From: Polaromonas glacialis
Lineage (GTDB): Bacteria > Pseudomonadota > Gammaproteobacteria > Burkholderiales > Burkholderiaceae_C
Length of the DNA: 64,000 nt
NCBI RefSeq assembly: GCF_000709345.1
Contig: NZ_KL448323.1
Span: 3,224,951 to 3,288,950, forward strand
Direction of reading: 5' to 3'
In this document: one piece after another, positions 16,079 through 24,316 of the stretch
Numbering within the stretch: position 1 is the stretch's first letter
Layout of the letters: each line of letters begins with the position of its first letter
The notes under the pieces: model-generated
Told to the model about the DNA's origin: nothing
The model's input: the letters and a program-made list of their open reading frames with translations, nothing else
Databases searched by the model: none
Position numbers and translations under genes: made by a program

Positions 16079-16474
16079 AGCGGACACCAGCCACCCATCG
16101 ACCAGTTCGATCAGCCGGCCGCCAGGCGCGGGTCGTGGGTGACGGCCAGTCCAGGCATGCAGGGGCCATGCCTCTCGCTCATAAAACACCTTGCCCACGC
16201 GCTCGATGTGCTCACGCAGTTCTGTGTGGCCCAGCTGCTCGAAAATCGACAGGTCAATGGTGTAAGGCAAAAGCAGGTCGTCCAACTCGTTCCCAATCAG
16301 ACCCAGCTGGTCAAAGCGGAGCCCTGGCCTGGGCAGCGTCAGGTCAATGTCAGAGCCGGCGCGGAAGTTGCCCTTGGCGCGGGAGCCGTACAGCACCGCC
16401 TTTTCTACTTCCCCAAAGCGCGCCAGCACGCCCCGGATGCGGGCAACTGTGGACCCGGACAGCCCGCTGTTCAT
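16076..16474 (-). CDS. MNT-type nucleotidyltransferase-domain protein with an extra C-terminal tail
   Basis: Residues 1-100 are a minimal nucleotidyltransferase with GSRAKGNFRAGSDIDL at 30-45 (catalytic GSxAxG and DxD) and a third acidic residue, Asp74, in TIDLSI. Such proteins act with a HEPN partner as type VII toxin-antitoxin modules, the MNT adenylylating the HEPN RNase. No HEPN gene is adjacent: the upstream side holds only a repeat copy. The normal end is near VFYERE. Here the frame runs 30 residues further into DNA homologous to the 3' end of the ABC ATPase gene at 17551 (with a ~10-base deletion), giving a chimeric tail ending LIELVDGWLVSA. Activity is uncertain. Confidence 0.82.
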   Translation of the reverse strand: MNSGLSGSTVARIRGVLARFGEVEKAVLYGSRAKGNFRAGSDIDLTLPRPGLRFDQLGLIGNELDDLLLPYTIDLSIFEQLGHTELREHIERVGKVFYEREAWPLHAWTGRHPRPAPGGRLIELVDGWLVSA

Positions 16475-16532
16475 AGGTCCGTGTCTACCTGTGACCTGAC
16501 GCTGACCGGCGGCACGGAACCGCAGGGGATGA

Positions 16533-16602
16533 TTTCAGCACCATTCATGGCTGTTGCGCCTGCCGTGCGGGCACAGACTGCTACTGAATCTATAGCAATC
16601 AA
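16533..16602 (+). repeat. Interspersed repeat copy upstream of the nucleotidyltransferase
   Basis: TTTCAGCACCATT, CTGTTGCGCC, CTGCTACTGAATCTATAGCA and ATCAA follow in the canonical order. It lies just upstream of the minus-strand nucleotidyltransferase start, so that gene is bracketed by two copies in the same orientation. Confidence 0.78.
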
Positions 16603-16773
16603 CCCGCCACCATGCGGCTGCCATGCTTCTGCCATTTTGGCCGCATGGGCGCGAATCATGGTGCTGCGTAAGTCGCGCCGAGCGGCTGACTTCTAAACCC
16701 ATGCCATTGACCGAATGTCTTGACAATTCGCAAACCAGGCGGCTCAAAGCGCGCGCCAAATGGCGCATTGTTT

Positions 16774-16877
16774 ATTCCATTTCTAATTCAATGCGAGATT
16801 AGGCGCCCCGCCGCAGACAGTGCTTTAGCACGGCAAGGCGGGAGTAACGACATATCGCTTTGAATTAGAAATGGAAT
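16774..16877. repeat. Long perfect inverted repeat, MITE-like
   Basis: ATTCCATTTCTAATTCAA (16774..16791) is exactly complementary to TTGAATTAGAAATGGAAT (16860..16877), and GCGA/TCGC extends it after one mismatch. The 68-base interior contains CCCCGCC/GGCGGGA and GTGCT-TT-AGCAC, so the whole 104 bases could form a branched structure. It lies 30 bases before the next gene's start and may be a mobile miniature element, an operator or an mRNA structure. No clear target duplication was seen. Confidence 0.85.
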
Positions 16878-16907
16878 TAGGGGCATCAATGACAAAGGAG
16901 GCTGTTC

Positions 16908-17354
16908 ATGTCAGCAGAAGACGAAGTTCGTAAAGCATCGGAGCAGTTCTATGCTGCCTTGAACCGCATGGCCAATGGGGATGCCGGCCCGCTGGCAGAG
17001 GTCTGGTCACACAGCCCGACCGTGACGACGATGCACCCGATCGGCGGACGGGAAGTCGGCTGGGATGCCGTCCGGGGATCGTTTGAACAGGTGGCCCAAC
17101 TCTCCTCGGACGGGCAGATTGGACTCAAAGATCAGCGCATCCAGGTGGTTGGAGACATGGCCTTCGAAGTGGCCATTGAGCAGGGGCATCTCAAAATTTC
17201 CGGGCACCCGGTCACGCTTGAGCATCGCGTCACGAACATCTATCAGCGCGTCAGCGGCGCCTGGAAAATAGTCCATCACCACACCGATCTTTCTGCGGCG
17301 ATGCTGGAGGTTCTGAGCCGATTGCAATCGCCGTCAGGAACGGCTGGGGCATAG
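16908..17354 (+). CDS. SnoaL/NTF2-like (DUF4440-type) protein
   Basis: A 148-residue cone-fold protein. It has the SnoaL_3/DUF4440 features: helical start (VRKASEQFYAALNRMANGD), WSHSPTVTTMHPIGGREVGWDAVRGSF, and the terminal strand GAWKIVHHHTD. These proteins bind small hydrophobic ligands, and some are isomerases or hydrolases, but the activity here is unknown. It has a strong ribosome site (AAAGGAGG, 9 bases upstream). The long inverted repeat immediately upstream probably affects its expression. Confidence 0.85.
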   Translation: MSAEDEVRKASEQFYAALNRMANGDAGPLAEVWSHSPTVTTMHPIGGREVGWDAVRGSFEQVAQLSSDGQIGLKDQRIQVVGDMAFEVAIEQGHLKISGHPVTLEHRVTNIYQRVSGAWKIVHHHTDLSAAMLEVLSRLQSPSGTAGA

Positions 17355-17494
17355 TCCGGCGCCCGGCCGCGAGGGAGCGCTGGCAGTCAGCCCGTCAACG
17401 CCTGCAGTCAAAGGTTTCAGGCAGGCCGGGTTAGCGAAGCGTAAGCCGACATCTGCGATTCATAACCCCAGGGGCAGCTGGCAGATTCAGTGCC

Positions 17495-17550
17495 CTTCAG
17501 GCCATTGGCGCATGCAGGGCGGGCGCCAGAAGCTACCAAATCAATAGCAT

Positions 17551-17555
<5 letters not shown>
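17495..17555 (+). repeat. Interspersed repeat copy at the end of the ABC ATPase gene
   Basis: TTCAGGCCATTGGCGCATG, GAAGCTACCAAATCAATAGCA and TTTAATTGG. The ATPase stop codon (TTA on this strand, 17551..17553) starts one base after ATAGCA, the same geometry as at 11931 and 16076. Confidence 0.78.
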
Positions 17556-18246
<691 letters not shown>

Positions 18247-18446
18247 GCGCTGGCTATTGTCAACGCTTGAGGCGCAGTACCTCAAGCACATCGCCAGGAA
18301 CTGCAACAGGTCGAAACCCGGAGGTTCAGGCCTTGCGAGCCCAAAGGCGGCCAAAGGCCCAAAGCAGCCCCCTGCAGCTTTTTGAAACTGCCGGCTGGGT
18401 ACCCGGCACTTGCGTGCCCGACAGGGTATTCCCCTAAAATTGGCGC

Positions 18447-19115
18447 ATGACTCTTCTGGACTCCCTGTATTCCCTGGCCCCTTGGCACTTGCTGACCCGC
18501 CTTGGCGACGCGCAAATCCTTTTGCCTGCCGTAGCGCTGACCTTGTTTGCCTTGCTCGCGCGCGCCAGCACACGCAGGCTGGGCTTCATCTGGATGGCGC
18601 TCATCATCGTGGCGACCGTCATCACCACTGCCAGCAAGGTTGCCTTCATCGGCTGGGGCATCGGCTGGGCCGACATCAACTTCACGGGCGTATCGGGGCA
18701 TGCGATGTTCGCGGCAGCGATCTACCCGGTGCTAATGGTCACTTTTTTCTCGGGACGATGGCGCGGCGCTGACCGGTGGTCTATCGCGCTGGGCTGCGCG
18801 CTGGCGCTGGTGGTGGGCCTGAGCCGTGTCAAAGTGGGCGCGCATTCCTGGTCCGAAGTGCTGGCCGGATGGGCCGTCGGCGGCGCGGTGAGCGCCGTGG
18901 CGCTGGCGCTTTCCCAAACCTCGGCCATCGTGCTCCGGCCCATAGTGCCCGCACTGTTGCTGGCATGGGTGGCGGTCATGCCTTTCAAATTGCATGCCTC
19001 GCCGACACACTCTTACGTCATACGCCTGGCCGTCGCCATGTCCGGCAACGAGACGCCGTTCACGCGCAGCGACCTGCTGCACCCGGCACGCCGCCAAAAC
19101 GCCCTTGCGTGCTGA
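18447..19115 (+). CDS. PAP2-family phosphatase
   Basis: A 222-residue integral membrane protein with about five helices. It has the PAP2 motifs: GVSGHAM (motif 2, PSGH-like) near residue 76 and [17 protein letters not shown] (motif 3) near residue 125. The usual final Asp of motif 3 is Glu (SEV), a known variation. Members dephosphorylate lipid phosphates such as undecaprenyl diphosphate or phosphatidate at the periplasmic face. It is transcribed opposite to its neighbours and sits between the split parts of the ABC exporter. Confidence 0.88.
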   Translation: MTLLDSLYSLAPWHLLTRLGDAQILLPAVALTLFALLARASTRRLGFIWMALIIVATVITTASKVAFIGWGIGWADINFTGVSGHAMFAAAIYPVLMVTFFSGRWRGADRWSIALGCALALVVGLSRVKVGAHSWSEVLAGWAVGGAVSAVALALSQTSAIVLRPIVPALLLAWVAVMPFKLHASPTHSYVIRLAVAMSGNETPFTRSDLLHPARRQNALAC

Positions 19116-19238
19116 TGGCGCATGGCCGGGCGAGTCAAACCCGGCTGACGTCATTGCCATGGTTTGCTGCCCGCCTGCAAGCGGGCCGCTGTTGAGGCCG
19201 CCAAAATCAGCCTGTGCCAGCAGAAAACAAGCGTAGCC

Positions 19239-19499
19239 TTAAATGATTAGCTGCATCCGGTCCACAGCTTCGGGCGGGACGCGAACGCGCTCGTCACGCA
19301 GCGGCTTTTCAATGGCAAGGCTGGCAACTGGCGGTGGAAGCGGGCCAATGGTCCGGAAATCGAACAGCTGCTTCGCGCACGGTCTGGTATTGCCCATCCG
19401 GCTGCGCCATTGACGCAGGCCGGCGCCCCTCAACACCACGGGCAGCCTGCGCTGCTTGGTCCGGTGCATCGCAGCAGCCCGATTGCTTGGGTTGGTCAT
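19239..19499 (-). CDS. Hypothetical protein overlapping the DUF1016 gene
   Basis: An 86-residue frame rich in Arg, without a domain I recognise. Its ATG overlaps the DUF1016 stop as ATGA (19496..19499), which suggests translational coupling and is the main support. A neighbouring frame of the same DNA also has plausible protein-like sequence, so this may be a decayed third gene of the defence operon rather than a functional product. Confidence 0.35.
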   Translation of the reverse strand: MTNPSNRAAAMHRTKQRRLPVVLRGAGLRQWRSRMGNTRPCAKQLFDFRTIGPLPPPVASLAIEKPLRDERVRVPPEAVDRMQLII

Positions 19500-20557
19500 G
19501 GCGAATCGTCTTGCGTGGAGGTGTCGTTGCCCGCAAGTTCGCGCTCAATCTGTTCAATGCTGGGAAGGCTGGTTTGCAGTTCGGCTGGCAAGGATTCGAG
19601 CAATTGGTATTCGGCGATGCCCAGCGGCTGGGTATTGGTGCGCAGTGCGTATTCGGCCACCACCTTGTTTTTGCTCTTGCACAGCAGCAGGCCGATGGTG
19701 GGGCCGTCTTGCGGATGTTTGACCTGGGCATCCACGGCAGCGAGATAAAAGCCCAATTGACCGAGGTGTTCAGGCTTGAACTTGCCGCCCTTGAGTTCGA
19801 TCACCACATAGCAGCGCAGCTTGAGGTGGTAGAACAGCAGGTCGATGAAAAACTCGTCGCCGCCCACATCCAGCAGCACCTGCCGCCCGACGAAGGCAAA
19901 GCCCGCGCCCAGCTCCAGCAGAAATTCGGTAACGTGCTTGACCAGGGCGTTCTCGACCTCGCGTTCCTGCGCTTTATCGGTCAGGCCCAGAAAGTCGAAA
20001 CGGTAGGGATCTTTTAACGATTGCCGCGCCAAATCCGATTGAGGTTTGGGCAAACTGAATTCAAAGTTGGTGACCGCGTTGCCGCTGCGCTCCAGCAAGC
20101 GGGTTTCAATCTGCATCACCAGGATGTTGCGCGACCAGTTGTGCTCGATGGCTTTGGCCGCATACCAGCGGCGGGTTCCTGGGCCAGGCAGCTTGTCAAG
20201 CAGCGCCAACTGGTGATACCAGGGCAATTGTGCAAGCACCGCTTGCACAAATTGCGCATCCGGCCAGGCCTCGGCAAAAGCGCGCATGTACTTGAGATTA
20301 CGCGGCGAAAACCCCTTCATCTCAGGAAAGGCGACGCGCAAGTCATGCGCCAGCCGCTCGATCACCTTGGCGCCCCAGCCCTGTGCGGCCTGCCTTGCCA
20401 GAATGTCACTCCCGATCTGCCAGTACAACAGCACGAGTTCGCGGTTGACCGCCAGCGTGGCGCGCTGCTGGGCCGTGTGGATACGGTTTTTCAGCTCGGC
20501 CAGCCAGTCGGCATAGCCGGCGGGTGGTGAAGTCAGGCTGACAGGCTTGTCGCTCAT
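19496..20557 (-). CDS. DUF1016 (YhcG-like) PDDEXK nuclease-domain protein
   Basis: A 353-residue protein with an N-terminal DUF1016 helical domain (about 10-170: YWQIGSDILARQ, WGAKVIERLAHDLR, GFSPRNLKYMRAF) and a C-terminal PDDEXK nuclease domain with Asp239 (FFIDL), Glu254 and Lys256 (VIELKGGKF) and Gln267. These proteins are commonly found in type I restriction and other defence loci; their exact activity is not settled. Its ATG overlaps the stop of an upstream gene remnant (ATGA), so it was once part of an operon. The protein itself looks intact. Confidence 0.9.
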   Translation of the reverse strand: MSDKPVSLTSPPAGYADWLAELKNRIHTAQQRATLAVNRELVLLYWQIGSDILARQAAQGWGAKVIERLAHDLRVAFPEMKGFSPRNLKYMRAFAEAWPDAQFVQAVLAQLPWYHQLALLDKLPGPGTRRWYAAKAIEHNWSRNILVMQIETRLLERSGNAVTNFEFSLPKPQSDLARQSLKDPYRFDFLGLTDKAQEREVENALVKHVTEFLLELGAGFAFVGRQVLLDVGGDEFFIDLLFYHLKLRCYVVIELKGGKFKPEHLGQLGFYLAAVDAQVKHPQDGPTIGLLLCKSKNKVVAEYALRTNTQPLGIAEYQLLESLPAELQTSLPSIEQIERELAGNDTSTQDDSP

Positions 20558-20712
20558 GCTTTTTTTCCCTTTGTCGCTTTCGGTGTTGTTTTGGCCTTGT
20601 CCGCCGTCGTCATCCTGGTGTAAACATCAAACCACTTTTCGAGCCGCTCGGTGTCGTTTTTGAACCGGTGGGCGGGGTGGTCATGCCTTCCCGCACTCTT
20701 TCGGGATCGCCC
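20554..20712 (-). pseudogene. C-terminal remnant of the gene upstream of DUF1016, possibly HsdM
   Basis: An open stretch of about 52 codons after a TAG reads HDHPAHRFKNDTERLEKWF then VYTRMTTADKAK with a Lys-rich end, stopping at TGA overlapped with the DUF1016 start. The segment has the look of a conserved C-terminus, and I associate this tail with type I modification subunits, which often precede DUF1016 genes, but this is from memory. It has no start codon or rest of the protein; upstream DNA belongs to the antitoxin gene. Confidence 0.45.
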
Positions 20713-20737
20713 CTAGCCACTCGGAAAACAGCTTGCA

Positions 20738-21088
20738 TCAAATAATTGAACCCGCAAGGGCAAACCGCTCGTCATCGGCAAGCGCGGCAAGCACCTCCGG
20801 ATTCCTTTGCGCGATGGCGATCAGCGTTTTGGCCGCGCCCGTGGGTTGCCTGCGTCCCTGCTCCCAACCCTGCAGCGTCCTGACTGACACGCCCAGCAGG
20901 ACGGCGAACTGGGCCTGAGAAAACCCCGAGGCCTTGCGCGCAGCGATGACAGGGGAGTAAGCCAGCGAAGTCTTGCCATCAAGCATCTGGCGGACCGACT
21001 CGATCAATTCGGCGTCAAGGTCGCGGCTCGACTCCCACGCCTCCAGTTCGGCGTCAGTCATGGGCCTTGAGACTTTTTTCGATGGCAT
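20738..21088 (-). CDS. XRE-family antitoxin (HigA/NadS-like)
   Basis: A 116-residue protein with an N-terminal extension and a helix-turn-helix (KASGFSQAQFAVLLGVSVRTLQGWEQG, about 53-80, followed by RRQPTGAAKTLI). This is the arrangement of antitoxins partnered with HigB/RelE-type toxins. It overlaps the 3' end of the toxin gene by 35 bases, so they are co-transcribed with toxin first, as in higBA. It should neutralise the toxin and repress the shared promoter through the palindrome at 21389..21411. Confidence 0.88.
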   Translation of the reverse strand: MPSKKVSRPMTDAELEAWESSRDLDAELIESVRQMLDGKTSLAYSPVIAARKASGFSQAQFAVLLGVSVRTLQGWEQGRRQPTGAAKTLIAIAQRNPEVLAALADDERFALAGSII

Positions 21089-21383
21089 TTTTCAACTCCT
21101 TCAAGGTGGATGCCTTGAGCGTGTCCAGATTGCTCTTGGCGTACATGATCAACAAAACAACTTCGCCGGCTTCGGTGCGGGTGAAATAGATCACCCGAAC
21201 GCCGCCAGACTTGCCGGAGCCGGCACGGCTCCAGCGAAGCTTGCGCACGCCGCCCGACTGGGCAACCACATCGCCTGCTTCATGGTTCACGGCAACGTAG
21301 GCACAGAACTCGCCGCGCTCTTCTTCTGTCCAGTAGTGGGGCCAGGTGCGCTGGAAGATGGGGGTTTCAACGACGGTTAGCAC
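21054..21383 (-). CDS. RelE/HigB-superfamily toxin
   Basis: A 109-residue basic protein with the HigB2/RelE-like pattern ETPIFQRTWPHYW, VVAQSGGVRKLRWSRAGSGKSGGVRVIYF and LLIMYAKSNLDTL. Such toxins cleave ribosome-bound mRNA. The start is GTG at 21383 with a very short leader after a TATAAT box. It is the first gene of the toxin-antitoxin pair and lies between the permease and ATPase genes of the ABC exporter. Confidence 0.88.
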   Translation of the reverse strand: MLTVVETPIFQRTWPHYWTEEERGEFCAYVAVNHEAGDVVAQSGGVRKLRWSRAGSGKSGGVRVIYFTRTEAGEVVLLIMYAKSNLDTLKASTLKELKNAIEKSLKAHD

Positions 21384-21388
21384 GAGAA

Positions 21389-21411
21389 ATTATACGTCAA
21401 TGGCGTATAAT
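21389..21411 (-). promoter_or_regulatory. Palindromic operator/promoter of the toxin-antitoxin pair
   Basis: ATTATACG-N7-CGTATAAT is a perfect 8-bp inverted repeat beginning six bases upstream of the GTG. On the minus strand it includes a consensus TATAAT. A palindrome covering the -10 box fits autorepression by the HTH antitoxin. Confidence 0.75.
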
Positions 21412-21480
21412 ACTATGACAAAATTACCGCGTGCGGAGTGCTGACTTGACCAGTGCTACGGCGATGTGACGCCTTGCCCC

Positions 21481-22746
21481 TCAAGCCCGAATCGCCTGCA
21501 CCGGGTCCATCCTCGCCGCGCTCCTTGCCGGAATCGCCGCCGCCGCCAGCCCCACGCCGCAGGCCACCACCGACGCCAGCAGCACCAGCATCGGGTCCAG
21601 CTGCGCCGAAAACAGCGAGCCGCCGTCGGGGCTTTTGAAGACGTGCGAGAACACCACCAGCAACCCGAACGCCAGCGCCGAGCCGAGCACCGAGCCGGCC
21701 AGCCCGACCAGCCCGCCCTGCAGCAAAAACACCATCATGATGCGGCGGCGCCCGGTGCCCATCGCCCGCAGGATGCCGATCTCGCGCTGCTTTTGCACCA
21801 CGCTGACCACCAGCACGCTGGAAATGCCCAGCGCCACGATGATGATGACAAAGCTGCGGATCAGGTTGTTGGAAACCGTCTGGTTCGACAAGGCATTTAA
21901 AAGCCCCGAGTTGGTCTGCATCCAGCTGTCCACCGTCAGGCCGGTCTGGGCACGCACCGCGTCGGCGACTTCGTTGGCGCCGAACAGGTCCTTGACCGTG
22001 ACGTCGATGTTCGACACGCCGCCGGGCAGGTCGAGCAGCGTCTGCGCCAATTTCAGCGTGACGAAGACCCAGCGCCGGTTCAGGTCGCGGTTGCCCATGT
22101 CGAACAGGCCGGTGATGTCCAGCGTTTCGCTGCGGCCGCTGGCGCTGGTCACGCGCAGCTTGTCGCCGACGGTCACGCCCAGGTCGCTCGCCAGGTCGGT
22201 GCCAATCAGGGCATTGGTTCCGGTCACGTCGAAGCGGCCGCGCGTCATGTAGTCGTCCATCTTCACCACGCGGCGGTAGGCGTCGGGCTGCACGCCCAGC
22301 AGCGCGACGCTCTTGTTGCTGTTGCCGCGCGAGGCAAATGCCGGGCCGCTGACCACGGGCGACACCGCCAGCACGCCGGGCGTGGCGGCGGCCAGTGCGG
22401 CCATGCGCTCCCACTGGTCCACCGAGCGCAGACGCTGGTCGCGCGGCTGCACCACGGCGGCCACGGCGCGGTCCTGGCTTGGCGTGAGCGCGCGCTGCGT
22501 GACTTCTTCCAATGGCCGGATCACCACATGCGCCTGCGAGCCGAGCACGCGGTCGATGATGGTCGATTGCAGCTGGTTGATCAGCTGCGTCAAGAAGATG
22601 ATGACCGCCACGCCGCCGGTCACGCCGGCCAGGATCAAGACGCTCTGCATGCGGCCTTCGCGCAGAAAGCGCAGCGCCACCAGCAGTTCGAACGGCATCC
22701 AGCGGGTCCAGGAACTCAGGGCGGGGCGGTGTCGGGAAGTGGCCAT
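21481..22746 (-). CDS. MacB/FtsX-type ABC transporter permease
   Basis: A 421-residue permease with an N-terminal transmembrane helix (FLREGRMQSVLILAGVTGGVAVIIFL), a large periplasmic MacB-like domain (about 50-270), and three C-terminal helices with the FtsX domain (QREIGILRAMGTGRRRIMMVFLLQG). It should pair with the ATPase at 17551 and the adaptor immediately upstream, which ends 16 bases before this start. The ATG at 22746 gives MATSRHRPALSS before the first helix. The natural downstream gene would be the ATPase, but toxin-antitoxin and nuclease genes intervene. Confidence 0.88.
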   Translation of the reverse strand: MATSRHRPALSSWTRWMPFELLVALRFLREGRMQSVLILAGVTGGVAVIIFLTQLINQLQSTIIDRVLGSQAHVVIRPLEEVTQRALTPSQDRAVAAVVQPRDQRLRSVDQWERMAALAAATPGVLAVSPVVSGPAFASRGNSNKSVALLGVQPDAYRRVVKMDDYMTRGRFDVTGTNALIGTDLASDLGVTVGDKLRVTSASGRSETLDITGLFDMGNRDLNRRWVFVTLKLAQTLLDLPGGVSNIDVTVKDLFGANEVADAVRAQTGLTVDSWMQTNSGLLNALSNQTVSNNLIRSFVIIIVALGISSVLVVSVVQKQREIGILRAMGTGRRRIMMVFLLQGGLVGLAGSVLGSALAFGLLVVFSHVFKSPDGGSLFSAQLDPMLVLLASVVACGVGLAAAAIPARSAARMDPVQAIRA

Positions 22747-22762
22747 GGTTGATATTTCCGGC

Positions 22763-24007
22763 TCAGCGCGAAATGAAGGACGGCGTTTCCATGCCCTTGA
22801 CGGGCGCGAGCACCGGGCCGGGCCGCACGCGGTCGCCGGCAACGGCTTTTTCGGTCTGCGGAATGACCGCGTCGCCTTCACTCAAGCCTTCGGTGATTTC
22901 CACCGAACCGATGCCGCGCAGCCCCAGCTTGACGGGCACGCGCACCGCCACGCCGCCTTGCAGCGCCAGCACCCACGGCGCTTCGCGGTCAGCATCGCGC
23001 ACCGCGCCAGAGGGCAGCACCAGAGCGTCTTTTTTCAGGCCGCCGACCAGCTCGACCGACACCGTCATGTCGGGCCGCAAAAAGGGCGGCGGGTTCGGCA
23101 CGGCGAGCCGCACCTCGACCGTGCCGCGCTGCGGATCGATGGCCGGGGCGATGTAGTTGAGCTGCGCGTCGAAGGACTGGCCGGGATAGGCATCGGCCAC
23201 CGCCCTGGCGGGCATGCCGGGGGTGAGCAGTCGCAGGTTTTTTTCATCGACGTTCGCGTCGATGCGGGTGCCGCCCTGCGCGGCCAGGGTGAGCAACACA
23301 TGGCCGGGCTGGGCCATGGAGCCGGGCTCGACGCCGCGCGTCAGCACGATGGCATCGACCGGGCTGGTGATGCGCAGGCGCGCCAGCCGGGCCTCGGCCA
23401 CGCCGACCGCCGCCAGCGCCTGGTCGATGCGCGACGCGGCCAGCGTGTGCTCGATGCCGCTGGGCTGGTTGGCCTGCGCCTGCACGCGGGCCGATTGCAG
23501 CGCGCTTCTGGCCGTGTCGAGTGCGCGCCGGGCATCGTCGAGCTTTTGCTGCGAAAAGAAACCCTGCGCCACCAGGTCCCGGGCGCGCTGGTGTTCGCGC
23601 TCGGCGGCGGTGAACGCGGCTTCGGCCTGCACCACGGCCTGGCTGGCGACGGGCGCGGCCACCGTGGACTGCTGCAGGGCGCGGCCACGCGCTTCACCCA
23701 GGGACGCGCGGGCCTGCTGCAAGGCTGCGCGGGATTCGGCATCCGACAGGCGCAGCAGCACCTCGCCGGCCTTGACGCGGTCGCCTTCGCGCACCCGCAC
23801 TTCGTGTACCGTGGCGGTAACTTCAGCGCCGATGTCCATGCGCGCCGGGGCATTGAGCCGCCCGGTGGCGACGACCGACTGGACGATGCCGGTGCGCGCC
23901 ACCGGCACCAGTTGCACCGGCGTGCCGCGCCGGCTGGACAAGACAGCGGCGGCGGCCAGGGCAAGCACCAGCGCCGCGCCGACGCCCCATTTGACAAGAG
24001 GTTTCAT
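22763..24007 (-). CDS. HlyD/RND-type periplasmic adaptor of an ABC exporter
   Basis: A 414-residue membrane fusion protein: N-terminal anchor (KWGVGAALVLALAAAAVL), lipoyl-type halves (VRVREGDRVKAGEVLLRLSD and SPVDAIVLTRGVEPGSMAQPG), a long alpha-helical hairpin between them, and beta-barrel domain (VDEKNLRLLTPGMPARAV). It links the permease to an outer-membrane channel such as TolC. It is the first gene of the exporter operon. I chose the ATG at 24007 (MKPLVKWGVG); the frame stays open upstream into a repeat copy. Confidence 0.88.
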   Translation of the reverse strand: MKPLVKWGVGAALVLALAAAAVLSSRRGTPVQLVPVARTGIVQSVVATGRLNAPARMDIGAEVTATVHEVRVREGDRVKAGEVLLRLSDAESRAALQQARASLGEARGRALQQSTVAAPVASQAVVQAEAAFTAAEREHQRARDLVAQGFFSQQKLDDARRALDTARSALQSARVQAQANQPSGIEHTLAASRIDQALAAVGVAEARLARLRITSPVDAIVLTRGVEPGSMAQPGHVLLTLAAQGGTRIDANVDEKNLRLLTPGMPARAVADAYPGQSFDAQLNYIAPAIDPQRGTVEVRLAVPNPPPFLRPDMTVSVELVGGLKKDALVLPSGAVRDADREAPWVLALQGGVAVRVPVKLGLRGIGSVEITEGLSEGDAVIPQTEKAVAGDRVRPGPVLAPVKGMETPSFISR

Positions 24008-24316
24008 AGCCGGCAAGCGTAGCAGTTGAACGGCCGCGCAAGCCTGTGCTGGGTCAATGCGCGGCGGAAATTCGCCACTGCGGGCCGTTAGCCGTTTTTT
24101 TTCATTAATTTCAGCATAAAAAGAGCCGTTTGCGCAATAGCAGAGGGCACTAGCAGCTATTAATTCAGTAGCACACAAGCATCATGCGTTGAAGGCCATG
24201 ATGCCGCGCCAGGCGCCTGCCGCTTCCTACGCGCCTTTGGCGGGCCTGCCGACAGGCGGCGGACCCCAGGGCGCCTAGAGTCTGGCGAATCTTCTTTTCC
24301 AACCGATTCGCCGCAC
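24008..24316. other. Divergent intergenic region between adaptor and methyltransferase
   Basis: This 309-base region holds one interspersed repeat (24109..24178) and several G+C-rich short hairpins near 24200..24280. I saw no gene and no clear sigma-70 promoter. Confidence 0.5.
24109..24178 (+). repeat. Interspersed repeat copy upstream of the exporter operon
   Basis: TTTCAGCATAAAAAGAG, CCGTTTGCGCA, TAGCAGCTAT-N6-GTAGCAC and ACAA. Orientation is opposite to the adaptor gene. Confidence 0.8.

Larger units (their letters stand above)
16475..16907. other. 433-base gap holding a repeat copy and a long inverted repeat
   Basis: Between the nucleotidyltransferase and the SnoaL-like gene there is no convincing gene. 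The region contains one interspersed repeat (16533..16602) and a MITE-like inverted repeat (16774..16877). Short minus-strand frames here are formed by the repeat sequence and show no recognisable domain. A lost HEPN partner gene would be expected at this place. Confidence 0.6.

Noticed and set aside
16471..16768. Short minus-strand frames upstream of the nucleotidyltransferase, considered as a HEPN partner
   Set aside because: They consist mainly of the interspersed repeat and have no RxxxxH motif typical of HEPN.
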